DNA of 64,000 nt, from assembly GCA_032718565.1 (NCBI GenBank), contig JAVGVS010000544.1, forward strand, positions 1 through 64,000. The letters are read 5' to 3'. How positions within the stretch are numbered: position 1 is the stretch's first letter; every line of letters begins with the position of its first letter. Shown piece by piece: positions 1 through 10,998 of the stretch. The position numbers and the translations under genes are program-made. Under the pieces are notes generated by a model. That model searched no databases. It was given only the letters and a program-made list of their open reading frames with translations, and was not told the DNA's origin. This DNA comes from Distichodus sexfasciatus (taxonomy: Eukaryota > Chordata > Actinopteri > Characiformes > Distichodontidae).

Positions 1-31
1 GAAGAAGAAGAAGAAGAAGAAGAAGAAGAAG
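1..31. repeat. (GAA)n microsatellite
   Basis: Ten uninterrupted GAA triplets open the window, directly next to a LINE/SINE-tail-like sequence. Confidence 0.95.
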
Positions 32-118
32 GCCGGTTATATGTAAAGTGCTTTGTGACAATGACTGTTGGTAAGAGCGCTATATAAATAAATTTGAATT
101 GAAAAGTGAATTGAATTG
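32..118 (+). repeat. LINE/SINE 3'-tail-like repeat
   Basis: The segment ends in GCGCTATATAAATAAATTTG followed by TTGAA/TGAAT-type short repeats. This resembles a 3' tail found in many copies in fish genomes. Only the tail is present, with no coding part, so the family is not assigned. Confidence 0.55.
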
Positions 119-181
119 TCTTCTTTGCTGCTGTTACATGCAAATTTCCCACCTGTGGGACTAATAAAGGCTTATCTTATT
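119..181 (+). repeat. Second LINE-tail-like fragment
   Basis: The motif CCTGTGGGACTAATAAAGG followed by CTTATCTTAT resembles another common fish retroelement 3' end with a short tandem tail. It lies against the CT-rich tract in which the hAT element is inserted. Confidence 0.45.
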
Positions 182-211
182 CTCTCTCTCAGTCTCTCTC
201 TCTCTCTTTCC

Positions 212-1237
212 TAGTGGTGGGTGGATCGATCCAAAATATCGATAGTATCGATACCAAGTTGGAATTGGTATCGGATCGATACTAGCACGATGGGATCGAT
301 ACTTTCGCTCTTCTACTTTCAGTGCCACGTTCCGACTGAAAGTAAACTTGCCGGCCAGCAGCACTCACACACACAACAGACATGGAGGAGAGAGTAATGG
401 CAGAGCAGAAAAGGAGCGCCGTTTGGTTGTATTTTCATTTCGAAAATGAAACAACTGCAAGTTGTGTCATTTGTAAAAAGACCGTAAGATACAGCGGCAA
501 CACCTCAAATTTATATAAACATATGAAAAACCATACAAAAGAAAATGCAGAGCTACAGAAACGGAGAGTCAGAGAGAACACCTTATTTATTGTTTTCACA
601 CAAATTGTTTTTTTTTATTTTTGATAATCAAACTCAAAGCCAGAAAAGAAGTGTTCTGAAAGGAGCAATTTTTTTTTTTTTTTGTATTTCTTGAATACAC
701 ATTCTACTGGAAAAAAAGAATTTAAGTATTTTTTTTTGTATTTTTTGTGGAGTTATCATTTTGTACACTTTGTTTATGTAAGAAAACCAATTAGAAGAAA
801 AGAAGAGCAATGAAGGGAGAATTTCTATTTAATTTTTGTACTGTAGTTGCTGACCACTCTACTTGAAAAAAATAATTCCTTTCATTTTGTTCTCACATGA
901 TAATTTTGTGCACTCTTTATTTAAGCATTTGAGAAGATTTTAATGTATGTGGAAAATTGTTTGGTTTCTGTTCTACTGTTTCTGAGCAACAACTTTTATT
1001 ATGATAAAGCTTTTTCCATTTACCTAGAAACTCAAATTCTGGCCGGGTTTTTAAAAATAAATAAATAATAACGCTAAGGAAAACTCACAAAAACACTTAA
1101 AACGTCATGAAAATTCAGCAATTTGTTGACGCATCCACTTTAATTATTAAAAAGTATCGGTATCGGTATCGGCGATACTGCCCCTGTTTTACTTAGTATC
1201 GGACCGACACCAAATTTTGCAGCATCGCACACCACTA
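212..1237 (+). mobile_element. Internally deleted hAT element
   Basis: The left end reads TAGTGGTGGGTGG and the right end is its imperfect inverse, CGCACACCACTA. The flanks CTCTTTCC (204-211) and CTCCTTCC (1238-1245) agree at 7 of 8 bases, as expected for the 8-bp target duplication of hAT transposons. Both subterminal regions carry repeated TATCGGTATCGG / ATCGATAC motifs. Only a BED-finger reading frame remains; the RNase-H-like transposase core is missing. It is a non-autonomous relic about 1 kb long, inserted about 800 bp upstream of the SENP7 start codon. Confidence 0.75.
382..624 (+). pseudogene. BED zinc-finger fragment of hAT transposase
   Basis: An 80-codon frame carries a BED-type finger. 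An aromatic residue lies in SAVWLYFHF, then CVIC supplies the Cys pair, and KHMKNH follows after SNLY. In hAT transposases and ZBED proteins this domain binds DNA. Both Cys and both His ligands are intact. The frame then runs into an A/T-rich stretch and stops, with no catalytic domain in the remaining 600 bp of the element. It could be expressed as a small BED peptide, but a dead transposon exon is the more likely reading. Confidence 0.6.
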
Positions 1238-1350
1238 CTCCTTCCTTCCTCACACTCTTCCTCCCTCATTTTTGTTCCTTCTTCTCCTCTCTCTCGCTAT
1301 TATCTCTCTTTCTTTCTCTTTCTTTCTCTCTTTTCTCTCCTCTCTGTCAC
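1238..1350. repeat. Pyrimidine-rich tract (CT/CTT)n
   Basis: Degenerate CTTCCT, CTCTCT and TTTCTCTTTC runs make this low-complexity sequence. It continues the CT-rich tract at 180-211 into which the hAT element was inserted. Confidence 0.8.
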
Positions 1351-1359
1351 ATAAAGGCG

Positions 1360-1865
1360 CCAGCTACGTTTAGCATCTCGTTTCTCTCTCGTGACGGCGC
1401 TAGCTGCACTCGGCGTCTCGTTTCCCGCGACACGGTGACGGTGAAGAGGAAGAAGAAGAGGACGAACCGGACGTGACGTAGAGGCGCTGAAGTTTACTCA
1501 AAAAAAAAAAAAAAAATAGCCTAGCATTGGCGCGATATACGTGCAGTTTTGCAGTCGCGACGTTTCAGTGGAACGCAGCTTTAGACACCGAAACCCGCGC
1601 ATTCCCTCTTCACGACTGCAGCGACCGTGTTATCCGGTCATACGTGATAAAATGTGACTTTATCCTTTAAGCTCGGCTCAAGTCGTCAGTGTTGTTGCTA
1701 GATAGCCAGTTAGCTTGTGTGGAATAAATAGGGTCGCGTTTGTTCGTCTATAAAAAAAAAAAAACTACAAACCCCAATACGCGGGGTTTGGCGGGAGTCG
1801 CGATGCACGCGCCGCGTCTGTAGTCGGAGTAAATCTCTCTGTGTGACGCTGAGGCGGTTACTGAG
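1360..1865 (+). promoter_or_regulatory. Probable SENP7 promoter and noncoding exon 1
   Basis: A CpG-rich stretch with two related ~38-bp copies (GGCGCCAGCTACG... and GGCGCTAGCTGCA..., each followed by TCTCGTTTC) precedes the first coding exon. At 1787-1796 TTTGGCGGGA fits an E2F site, and it overlaps a perfect 8-bp inverted repeat (CAAACCCC / GGGGTTTG). A donor ACTGAG|GTACTG at 1865/1866 would end a noncoding exon. Spliced to 2037 this gives GAGATGG, a good start context, with an in-frame TAA at 1830-1832 and no earlier ATG. Exon 1 and the start site are inference. Confidence 0.5.
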
Positions 1866-2036
1866 GTACTGCTCCCCTCACGCCATTAAAGCCTTTATTT
1901 TACACCAAAACCTCACGAAAACCTTAAAATCTCTTCACAAACCCATTCCTCATGTGCTTCTGCACTTATGGACGGTGTTTGCAACATTATTTTCGCACAC
2001 GTAATTATGTCACCACATGTTTCTCCCCCTTTCCAG

Positions 2037-2138
2037 ATGGGATCTCCGTTTAAAATCCCCAAGAGGAAGCCCTCAGAATCTTCCAGCATCGACATGACGT
2101 CACCACTCTCCCGGCTTCAGGATGACGTCACGACGAAA
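2037..2138 (+). CDS. senp7: senp7 coding exon 1 (start codon)
   Basis: Acceptor TTTCCAG directly precedes ATG. It encodes 34 residues beginning MGSPFKIPKRKP, with MTSPLSRLQ resembling the QSPLSKFR stretch of mammalian SENP7. Donor AAA|GTAGGA is weak; exit phase 0. Confidence 0.6.
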
Positions 2139-5100
2139 GTAGGATTTGGATTCAAGCATCTTTTCATGAACATGAATATGAACATGTTAAAAAGTACAAC
2201 ATGTGGATTGTAAACCTGGTGACTGTGGCCTAATGGTGGAGCCGAGAGGTTGTAGGGTCAAATCCACGTCTATTCTGTCACCAGAACTACCAGCGTAGGT
2301 CGAAGTCAACGTAAACTTTGTCATCTCTGTATACAGAGAGACGAGACGACGTGGCTCCAGTTTTAACAGTGCAAAGAACAAGGTACAAAGAACACATTTT
2401 TTGCGTCTGTCGTAGGGCGCATCGTGACCCGATCCCCAAAGAAAACCGAAAGTAGGTTTCAAATTCTGGGAAATGGCAAAATTAACACCTGGGGCTCCTA
2501 AGCAAGAGCTGTGACCCTAAGTTGCTCGGGGCTAAACCTGGGAGCTCTGGGGCTCAAAGGTTTTTAGGTTTTTCTCAAGGCTCTACTGGGATTTGAACCC
2601 CGCTTATGAACAGCGCCACCTCCACACCAGTTGGGGTTTCAAATTATTCTTGGAAAATGGCTAAATTAACACCTGGGGCCCCTGAGCAAGAGCTTTGACC
2701 CCAGGTAAAACTGTCCCCGTTATTAGGTCATGTAAGGAACTCTGGGGCCCAGCGGTGGGTTTTTTCCAAGGCTCTACTGGGATTTGAACCTCCTTTGCCA
2801 CCTCCATGCCAGTTGGGGTTTCAGATCCTGGGAGATACCAAAAAATAACACAATTGGGGCTCCTGAGCAAGAGCTTTGACCCCAAGTTGCTCTGGGCTGA
2901 ACTGTCCCTGTAATTAGGGATTGGAAGGAAATCTTACCGTCCCAGTGGTGGGTTTTTTAAGTCTCTCCTGGGATTTGAACCCATGTTCTTATGTTCGCCA
3001 ACACAGGATTTTTTGTCACAGGCCCCTTAGCAAGAAATTCTAGGGTTTTACTCAGGGGCCCAACTGATTTTTTAAGGCTCTCTTGGGATTTGAACCCTCA
3101 ATCACATGATCACCAACATGGATTTTAGACACTAGGCTACTACTGCCACATCTGCCCTGATTGCTTGTTTAAATCCCTTGAGAATGGAATGAAAAATATT
3201 CTGGGGGCCGTCTACTGGGATTTGAACCCCCCCAATTCTTGTTATGACCAGCACAGGATTTTGGTCACTGTTACCCTCGACAGCCTGTGTTTGGAAGTTT
3301 GGTTGAATCTTTGAAGTGATAATATATTATGACAGTTTTATGTTCTAACATATTCAAATGTGTTAAAATGTTCATATTATGGCGTTTAATATACTACCCA
3401 GCTCTAGTAAGACGTGTTAAAGTGGAAATATTAAATGAAAGTTCGAAAAACAATAAAAATATCCATAGTCATTTATGTGAAGTTTTGGTAAGGGAACGAT
3501 TGTAAGGCAGGTATTTGCCGTTTTGCAGAGTTGGAATCAACTGACTTTTAACGGTAAAAGGCCACACGGGAGCAGCTGCAGCAACGGGAGAACAGACACA
3601 AGACCTGGAGCTTCCGGCGTGAGGTAAACCACAAATAATACATAATCCATCAACTCAAATAAATAAAATAAAAAACACGAAAAGCGTTGCATGTAATGAA
3701 TATAGTATATACAAAGGCTCGGACTTTTAAGTAAAATTACAAATGTAACAAAATTCCTTATTTTTGCAGTATTTACACTGTTACAATAGCATATGAAATT
3801 AAAAATATACTGTATACTAGCATATCTCCAAAAATCCAAGCAACTTTTTAAATAATATTTAATTTTTTTGAGTTATACTAGTATATACAGTTACTGTGTA
3901 CCAGTATGCTCGTATATATTCAAGTACCTACTAAATACATATTTAGCTCAAACATTTAGAATATTACAGAAAAGACATGAATTTTCTGAGTATATATATT
4001 TCCTATTTGTATTAGGGTTTTTATTATTTATTTTTTAACTAATTTCTTATTTGATGAACATCACGTTATGTTCCTTGTCAACGTTGCAAATAAACATCAT
4101 AAAGCTTGGAGAGCAAATGAGCAGTAGATCCAGCAGCTGGCGCTGTTACTCCGTTTAAGTTTCTCCAGCTGAGGAGCAGTGATGTCGTCGGGCGACGTAA
4201 AGACACCTCATGTCTTTTCCATGTGTTACATTTTGGAAACTTTGATTTCTGGAGCAGCCTGTACTTTCTGCCATATGTTACGTAAGATATGATGTCAGCT
4301 TTTGCCGCTGGCCGCGTTAACAAATAAATCATTCTGTGTGTGTGTGTGTGTGTGTGTTGCAGGCCTTTCTTAAACGGGACCCCCAATAAAGCGGGAGGGA
4401 CGTCGAGCCCTCGTCCTCATCCTCGCACCCCCTCTGCCGAACACGCCGCTCAAAACAGGTTGGGACTAATAAGTAAAAATAGTAATCAATAAAAATCAGA
4501 CTGGACTGTCCATCACGCTTCATAAAATCAGACAACGAAGAGAAGTCGACGTACATCTGGTTATACAGTACAATGACAGTAATGGTTTAAGTAATAATAG
4601 TTTTATAGTAGTTTTCTTATCTCGCTGAAATGAAAGATGATGATGGAACTTATATATGTGCGCCTGATTTTTATTTTAGATGGAGGCCCAAGAGAGCGTC
4701 AGACTCATTGTGTAGTCGTGAGGGACTGGAAGCTCCCCCTGCCACCAAAAAACTGTGGGGTAAGTGTTTAATTTTATAATGAATGAAGTTTATTTTTTGC
4801 ATCTTTTCAAACATTATTACATTGTAGATACCAACCTTTGCTTAATTCCTCGCCTGGTAAAATATGAATTAGAGGTTAGGAGGTTATAAACATGAATAAA
4901 TAAAACATAATCTCTACCAAAGCTTTAATAGCAAACAGAAAGGAAAACTTCAAAGTCAGATCCACAATGAAACAAAAATGCTGAGGAGTAATGCAGATCG
5001 GGTGTATGCAGCATTGAATGGAAGTTTTACCACTGAGTACGGCTTTTTATTGAAAAGAATTAAAAGATCGACTAACGCGACTAACGCGAAAACGCGCAAT

Positions 5101-7712
5101 CCATCCACCGATCACGCGAAGAGCGGCCAATGCGTTTCTTCTACTTGGGCACGTAAAAGAGGCAGGACGCGCAAAGATATGGAAAATATTTCCACCTGGT
5201 CTCCTAAAGCCTTAACCTGACGAGCAGTGACACAGATTTCTCAAACCAAGGCTGAAGTGTGGCCTAAAAATCTGACACAAATTAAAGAGAGGAGGAGGAG
5301 GAGGAGGAGGAGAGGTGTCCTATTTGGAACGGATTCCATCTCATACAGCCTTTAATGAGCTCCTAAAATTGAAAATGTTCTCTCGTTCTCTTTCTCTCTC
5401 TCTCTCTCTCCCCACTGGAAAACTGTGGATTTTCCTGGCCGTGTGTCGCTGATAAAGGAACAAAATGTTAACTTGTTTAACTTTATGAGCCTGTTAAAGA
5501 GATCCTGCTGTTCTTATTCCATTATTCTCTCTCTCGCTCTCTATCTCTGTATAGCTCATTTATGTGCTTGGAGGTCAGTAAGTGCTCCGAAATATTGGAA
5601 CTCTCTTTCTTTCCCTTGAAAGACGGAGACGCCCAGTTCAAGAAAAAAAGACTGAAATGAGGCTAACGTAGCTAACAGTGAGTGAAATCTAATAGGGATC
5701 AGTTAGCATACTGTAAAATAAAGCACTTTCACTTGATATAGATAGTTTTACTACAGTACGCACACTTCTAACTTTTTGTTTCAGTTGCCCATTTCACTAC
5801 GGTGTACTTGCATAACTATGTATGTGACAAATATCTTGAATTCGCCAATATTTTCTTAACTTTCTTAAGAACAACAACAAAACAAAAGACATTTAAAAGT
5901 AGTAAAGTTGTAACATTCGCAAGTCGGAATATTTTTATAGCTCATTGGAATGAAATTTAAATATACATTTTGCTTTGGAAATGAGGCTCATCGTCTTTGC
6001 CTGTGTTGTCTCATTGTTCTCTGTCCGTCCCTTTATAGGACCCAGTTCCGGACAAACACTGAAGTCTTCAGATTGTCAAACGGAGGAGGACGAGGGTGAT
6101 GAAGAAGAACAGACAAATTCTCAGGTCCGAGAAAGTAAACTGGCATCTGATGCTGTGGGCAAGAAAACACTGGTGAGAGATCGACACAACTCAGACACTG
6201 AATCACAACGATTCATCGCGATGCAATACTGTATCGGTTTGACAGACGATTGGACCGCTGCCGATATTGCAGTCTGCTGTAGATGCATCTATCGATGTTG
6301 ATCGGTATATCATTATTATTATTATTGTTGGAAATGAGCGCGAGAACTGACGTCACAAACGTTCGCAGTTGGTTTAAAGTTGGCGAACGGCATAGGAGTA
6401 ACTGTAGTTTTTCCTCTTCTCCATGGCTGCAAAAGAGAGATAAACAAAGACCACGTCCGTCTTCTGACGCCCAAAACGAGGAGGACGAGGAGGAGGGAAC
6501 GTGCGTAAGGACCCCGGGGGACAGTGACGAGTTTTCCAGACTCGTTCGGAAAGCTGCCCCCTCGGGAAGGAGACTTCGGCTCAAACTGTCTCTCAAAACG
6601 TACCAGAGAATCAAACCCAGAATCAAACCTTCTACAGAACCCAGTAGGTCTTACTCTCACACTTTCTCTCTCTCTCACACACACACTACTTACAGCAGAG
6701 ACATAAACATGCCGGGGTTGTAACAGTACGTCGATATACCGATTTGAGTCTAAACCGTCGATCCGAACTGCAAACGACACGAGACGAGACGAGACGACGT
6801 GGCTCCAGTTTCTACACAGTGCAGAGAAGCCACATATGTACATAATTACACTATAAAACGTGAAACATTTTAAACGTGTCTTTATTTGCCAGTCGTGCTC
6901 TCCAGCGGCGACGAAGACGAGGAGACGGGCGGGCAGCGGGACGGACGGCAGGAGGGAACGAGCGCTCGGGGAGACTCTCGGGTGAGTTTTTAATCACGGG
7001 AGCGCGTTAAAAAAATCTCTCTCAATTCATATCCGTGTCTTTGTTCATTTTAAAATCAGTCCTGGTGTGGGAAGAGAGGGAAGACGTCACTCTAGGAAAG
7101 GGGGAATAAACGAGTGTGTCGGACTGGAGTTGCGTTTGCGTTCACATGGGTTACGTGGGTTAAAAGGCCTAAAGCGCCCGCTCGTCACAGCTCACGAGCC
7201 GAGCGTGTGCGTGTGCGTGTATTAATGCACGTGTGTGTGATGCGGATTTGGCCCAGATGTGTTTCCGCGCTGCCTAATAAGAAAAATAAATGTCTAAAGG
7301 AACACCGCAGGACGACGGAACAAAAATAGACGGGACGTCTGTTAAACGTCATCCAGATACACATGTAAATCCTTCTCTCTCTCTTCCAGGAAGGCAGACA
7401 GGACGCGAGTGCTGCAGGTGCGGGTTCCGTCTCCTCCACAGCGCCCCCCGTCATGGAACTGCCCTTTTCCACTCTTCACTTCGCCAACACCAAGAGCCGC
7501 TCCGACGGACCCATCCTGGTGCGTGTGTGCGTCCTCAAATTGGAGGACGGTATCAGCACTCGTGATATCGGCAGACGTGGTATGGACATAAAATCGCATC
7601 GCGATGAAATGTGATTCGGTCGCCCGGTAAACTAGCTGCGGGAGAAGAAAACAGACGTGCATGGAGTTGAGTGTGGAAAAAGAGGAGGATTTGGGTTATT
7701 TTTTTCAGTCCG

Positions 7713-7744
<32 letters not shown>

Positions 7745-10451
7745 TCTCTCCAACACTACGAGGGGGAAAAAGAGTGGTGACACACTGACCTATTAAGCTG
7801 TTGTTGCACAACTCTTTTCCCTCGTTAAAGGCCCGCCGATTGAGCCTAATCAAGTGCAGCGCTCAGCCGTACGCTTCTCCTCTTAATTGCTCGTTAAATG
7901 AAGCACCAGAACTAACGCACGCGCATGCGCCAGCTGCGGCGTTTGACGCCGGCGCGCGCGCGCGCGCGTGCGTTTGTGTTTGTGGAGAGCCACGGTCGTG
8001 GAGATCTCTTGCCGTGCGCCCGCGGTTTTCCTTAAGCGCTCTTTAAAAACGTCCTCTCTCCTCGTTTCATTACCACCTGACTCATAAGTAAGTGAATGAT
8101 TCTTTGTCCTCGTGAACTGAACTGAACACAGCACAGCACACAGTGGAAACTTTACCGCGTTTCCTGGATTCGAACCTACCACCTTCCGATCGGGGCGAAC
8201 CCTTACCCTACCGTTACGCCACCACGATGATAAACCCGAATGCTGATTTGCGGCGTCAATCAGACGTTTCAGCACAACGCGATATATCCATTCAACAGAT
8301 GACGCTTCAACGTCTGCCGACGTAAGGGACGGCTGGTAGTGTGACGGTTGGGCAACTTGAACGCGCTTATCACAAAGTCTGCTCCGATACCATTTCCGTT
8401 CAGCTTGATCCAGGAGCCTGTGATGAACATGAGACGATATCATACGCTGATGAACACCATCACTTACGTCACGTCATCAAAAGCTACTCAAATATTACTA
8501 TTCAACACTATTTTCGGCTGATTTGCGCGACACTATTATAATACGATAACTTGAGAAATTTACAAACAGTCCGCAAACATTGAAGAATTATATTTTATGA
8601 CGAACCTTTGACCTGGGTTTTCTTTATTGCTAGACTACATTATTGTACTGTTTGAACCTCTTTCTTGAGAACAAATTTAAGGGAAAAAGAAGCTAGTTAT
8701 TGATCATTAACGTCTCTTTCTATCTCTCATTTGCTCCAGATTACAGACGTCAGCATCTCCATCCCAGTGAAAGGTAAGAACACTGTTTATACGAACGTAC
8801 TCTAGAGCAGAAAATAGACACACGCCTCGAGAGAGCGAGAGGAATAAAGAAGAGCCTGTATGTCTTAGCTTAAGAAGGCTGAGCTTAAATCTCTATTTAT
8901 GTCTGCGACACAGGTTAAGCAGAGGGCTGGTCTGCACGTGTGCGTGTGTGTGTGTTCGTGTCGACATGCGTAGAGCAGACCGTTTTACAGTATGATTTAA
9001 TACTAAATACTCTCTCTCTCTACTTCTTTCTTCCCCCTCTCCCCTCCTCATTCTCCTTCTTCTGTCTCACCGTCCATCTCCTCTCATCTCTACTCTTCCC
9101 CTTTTCTTCTCCCCTCACTCACTCTCTCCATCGTTCTCGTTCTCCACCCCTCTACGCTTTTTCTCGTTCTGTCGTCCTTGCTCTCCACCTCTTTCTTCCC
9201 TCTCTCCATCTCTAACCCTCTTTTACACCCCCTTACCTCTCTCTGCCCCCCCTCTTTTCAGGGCCGTGCGGCGATGAGAGGCAGGTGGTCACCGTGGTCT
9301 CCTCAGAGCTCCACGGTTACGGTCTGTGGGACGGAGCGTTGGCGCGGGACGGCAGCGTGCTGAAGCAGGAAGAGCATCATCTTCTTCATCGTCGTCGTGA
9401 GCCTTCACCCTCCCTCCTCTTCCTCACCGTGTCCAACGCGCAGGCCAGGTTACTGCAGAAAGAGCTCTCGTCTATACACACCACGCACACGTCAGGTACG
9501 GACCGCACACGCGCACACACGCACTCGTCAGTTTCAGTCCCCGTTTGTTTGACCGCGTTTGCGTTACCTAGCAGCAGCGCCGTGTCCGTGCGCGCTGGTG
9601 GTGCTGAGCGCTCACCACGACGAGCTGAGCGCAGCGACGCTGGCGTCCGTGCTGGACGTGACGGGGCTGCGCTGCGGACGACCCTCGCTCGGAGTCTCCC
9701 TGACGTGGACGGACGGCCTCAACGCGCTGCACCGACACCCCCAGGGGCGACACCTGCTGGTCCTGCTGCAGGGACACACTCAACACTCCGCTGACCAGGT
9801 ACGAACGTGCGGCACCGACACCCTCGGGGACGAGCCCTTCCTCGCGCACTCCGTGTTTTTACGTCGGATCGATGCTGCGAGCTCGTCAACTACCGGATCA
9901 ACGTGCCGACGCGTATTGACGTGTCCTCACAGCCCCGATTTTCTGTTTTTGTGGATTCTCCTCTCCCTTCATCAGTGTTTTGGTGGGTGTTTGGCCAGCG
10001 CACCGCTGCACATCAACCCCCCCGTCTCAGCTGAGTTTATTGGTGTCAGATCCCTTGCTAGCTCTGGTCAGTGTTCAGGGTTTTATTTTGTAAGCAGCGT
10101 GCACAGTTTGAGAGAACACAGAAACGGGTTTTAACTGGAGCTATACACAGTGTCCCCACCGGCCAGATGTGTGTGTGTGTGTGTGTGAGGTGTGATCATC
10201 TGTAATGATGTAGTAGTGTGTGTGTGTGCGTACATCTGTGTTGGTGTTGGGGTGTAAAGGGGGAACGTCATGTCTCTTCTGTTCTTCTCTCCTCTCTCAC
10301 TCATTTTCTCCCTCTCTCTCTATCCCTCTGTCATGTTTTCGCTCTGTTCCTGTTTTCTCTCACACTGTCTCTCGTTTTCTCTCTCTCTCTCTCTCTCCTG
10401 TGTCTCTCTGTTGCTTTCTTTAACTCTCTTCCTCTTTCTCTCAATCCTCCC

Positions 10452-10482
<31 letters not shown>

Positions 10483-10967
10483 GCCATTCTGTCTGAATAG
10501 AAGAGATGGTCATATTGATCGCTGGCTCCTGACCTTGCGTATTGCGTCGATACCATACGTGACCCGATCTGCCGTAATGAGTGGGAAGTCGGCGTTGTGT
10601 TTATTTAGATACGGGCCGATTATGTTGACAAACATCAAAAATATCGATTTTTCTGTTTCGCTCTTATATGAAAGAAAAGGTCTTCAATCAATCTGGTCTC
10701 CAAAAAAGAAGAATCGATATTTTTGATGTTTTTCAACACAGTCGGCCCGTATCCAAATAAACAGTACGCCGACCTCCGACTCATTACGGCAGATCGGGTC
10801 ACATACGGTATCGCGACGGACCTTGTGATTTTACACGCCCGTGAGTAAGCGATGTGGGGTTTCGCTGGTTCTTTTGCTCGCAGGAGAGTCCAGCCGCGAT
10901 GAGAACAGCCGTCAGCACCAGGCTGCGCAGTTACAGCAGACAGCAGCAGAGTGTACCTAAGAGGTAT

Positions 10968-10998
<31 letters not shown>

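Noticed and set aside
7883..8443. 186-codon - strand frame
   Set aside because: It spans a SINE copy and a (CG)n tract and has no conserved motif.
8940..9240. Ser/Leu/Phe-rich frame that looks like a membrane protein
   Set aside because: It is the CT-rich polypyrimidine region before a senp7 exon.
9285..9794. 169-codon + strand frame
   Set aside because: It reads through real senp7 exons and an intron in the wrong frame.
10218..10556. Overlapping Leu/Ser-rich and Arg/Glu-rich frames
   Set aside because: Both are translations of a (CT)n / (GA)n tract.
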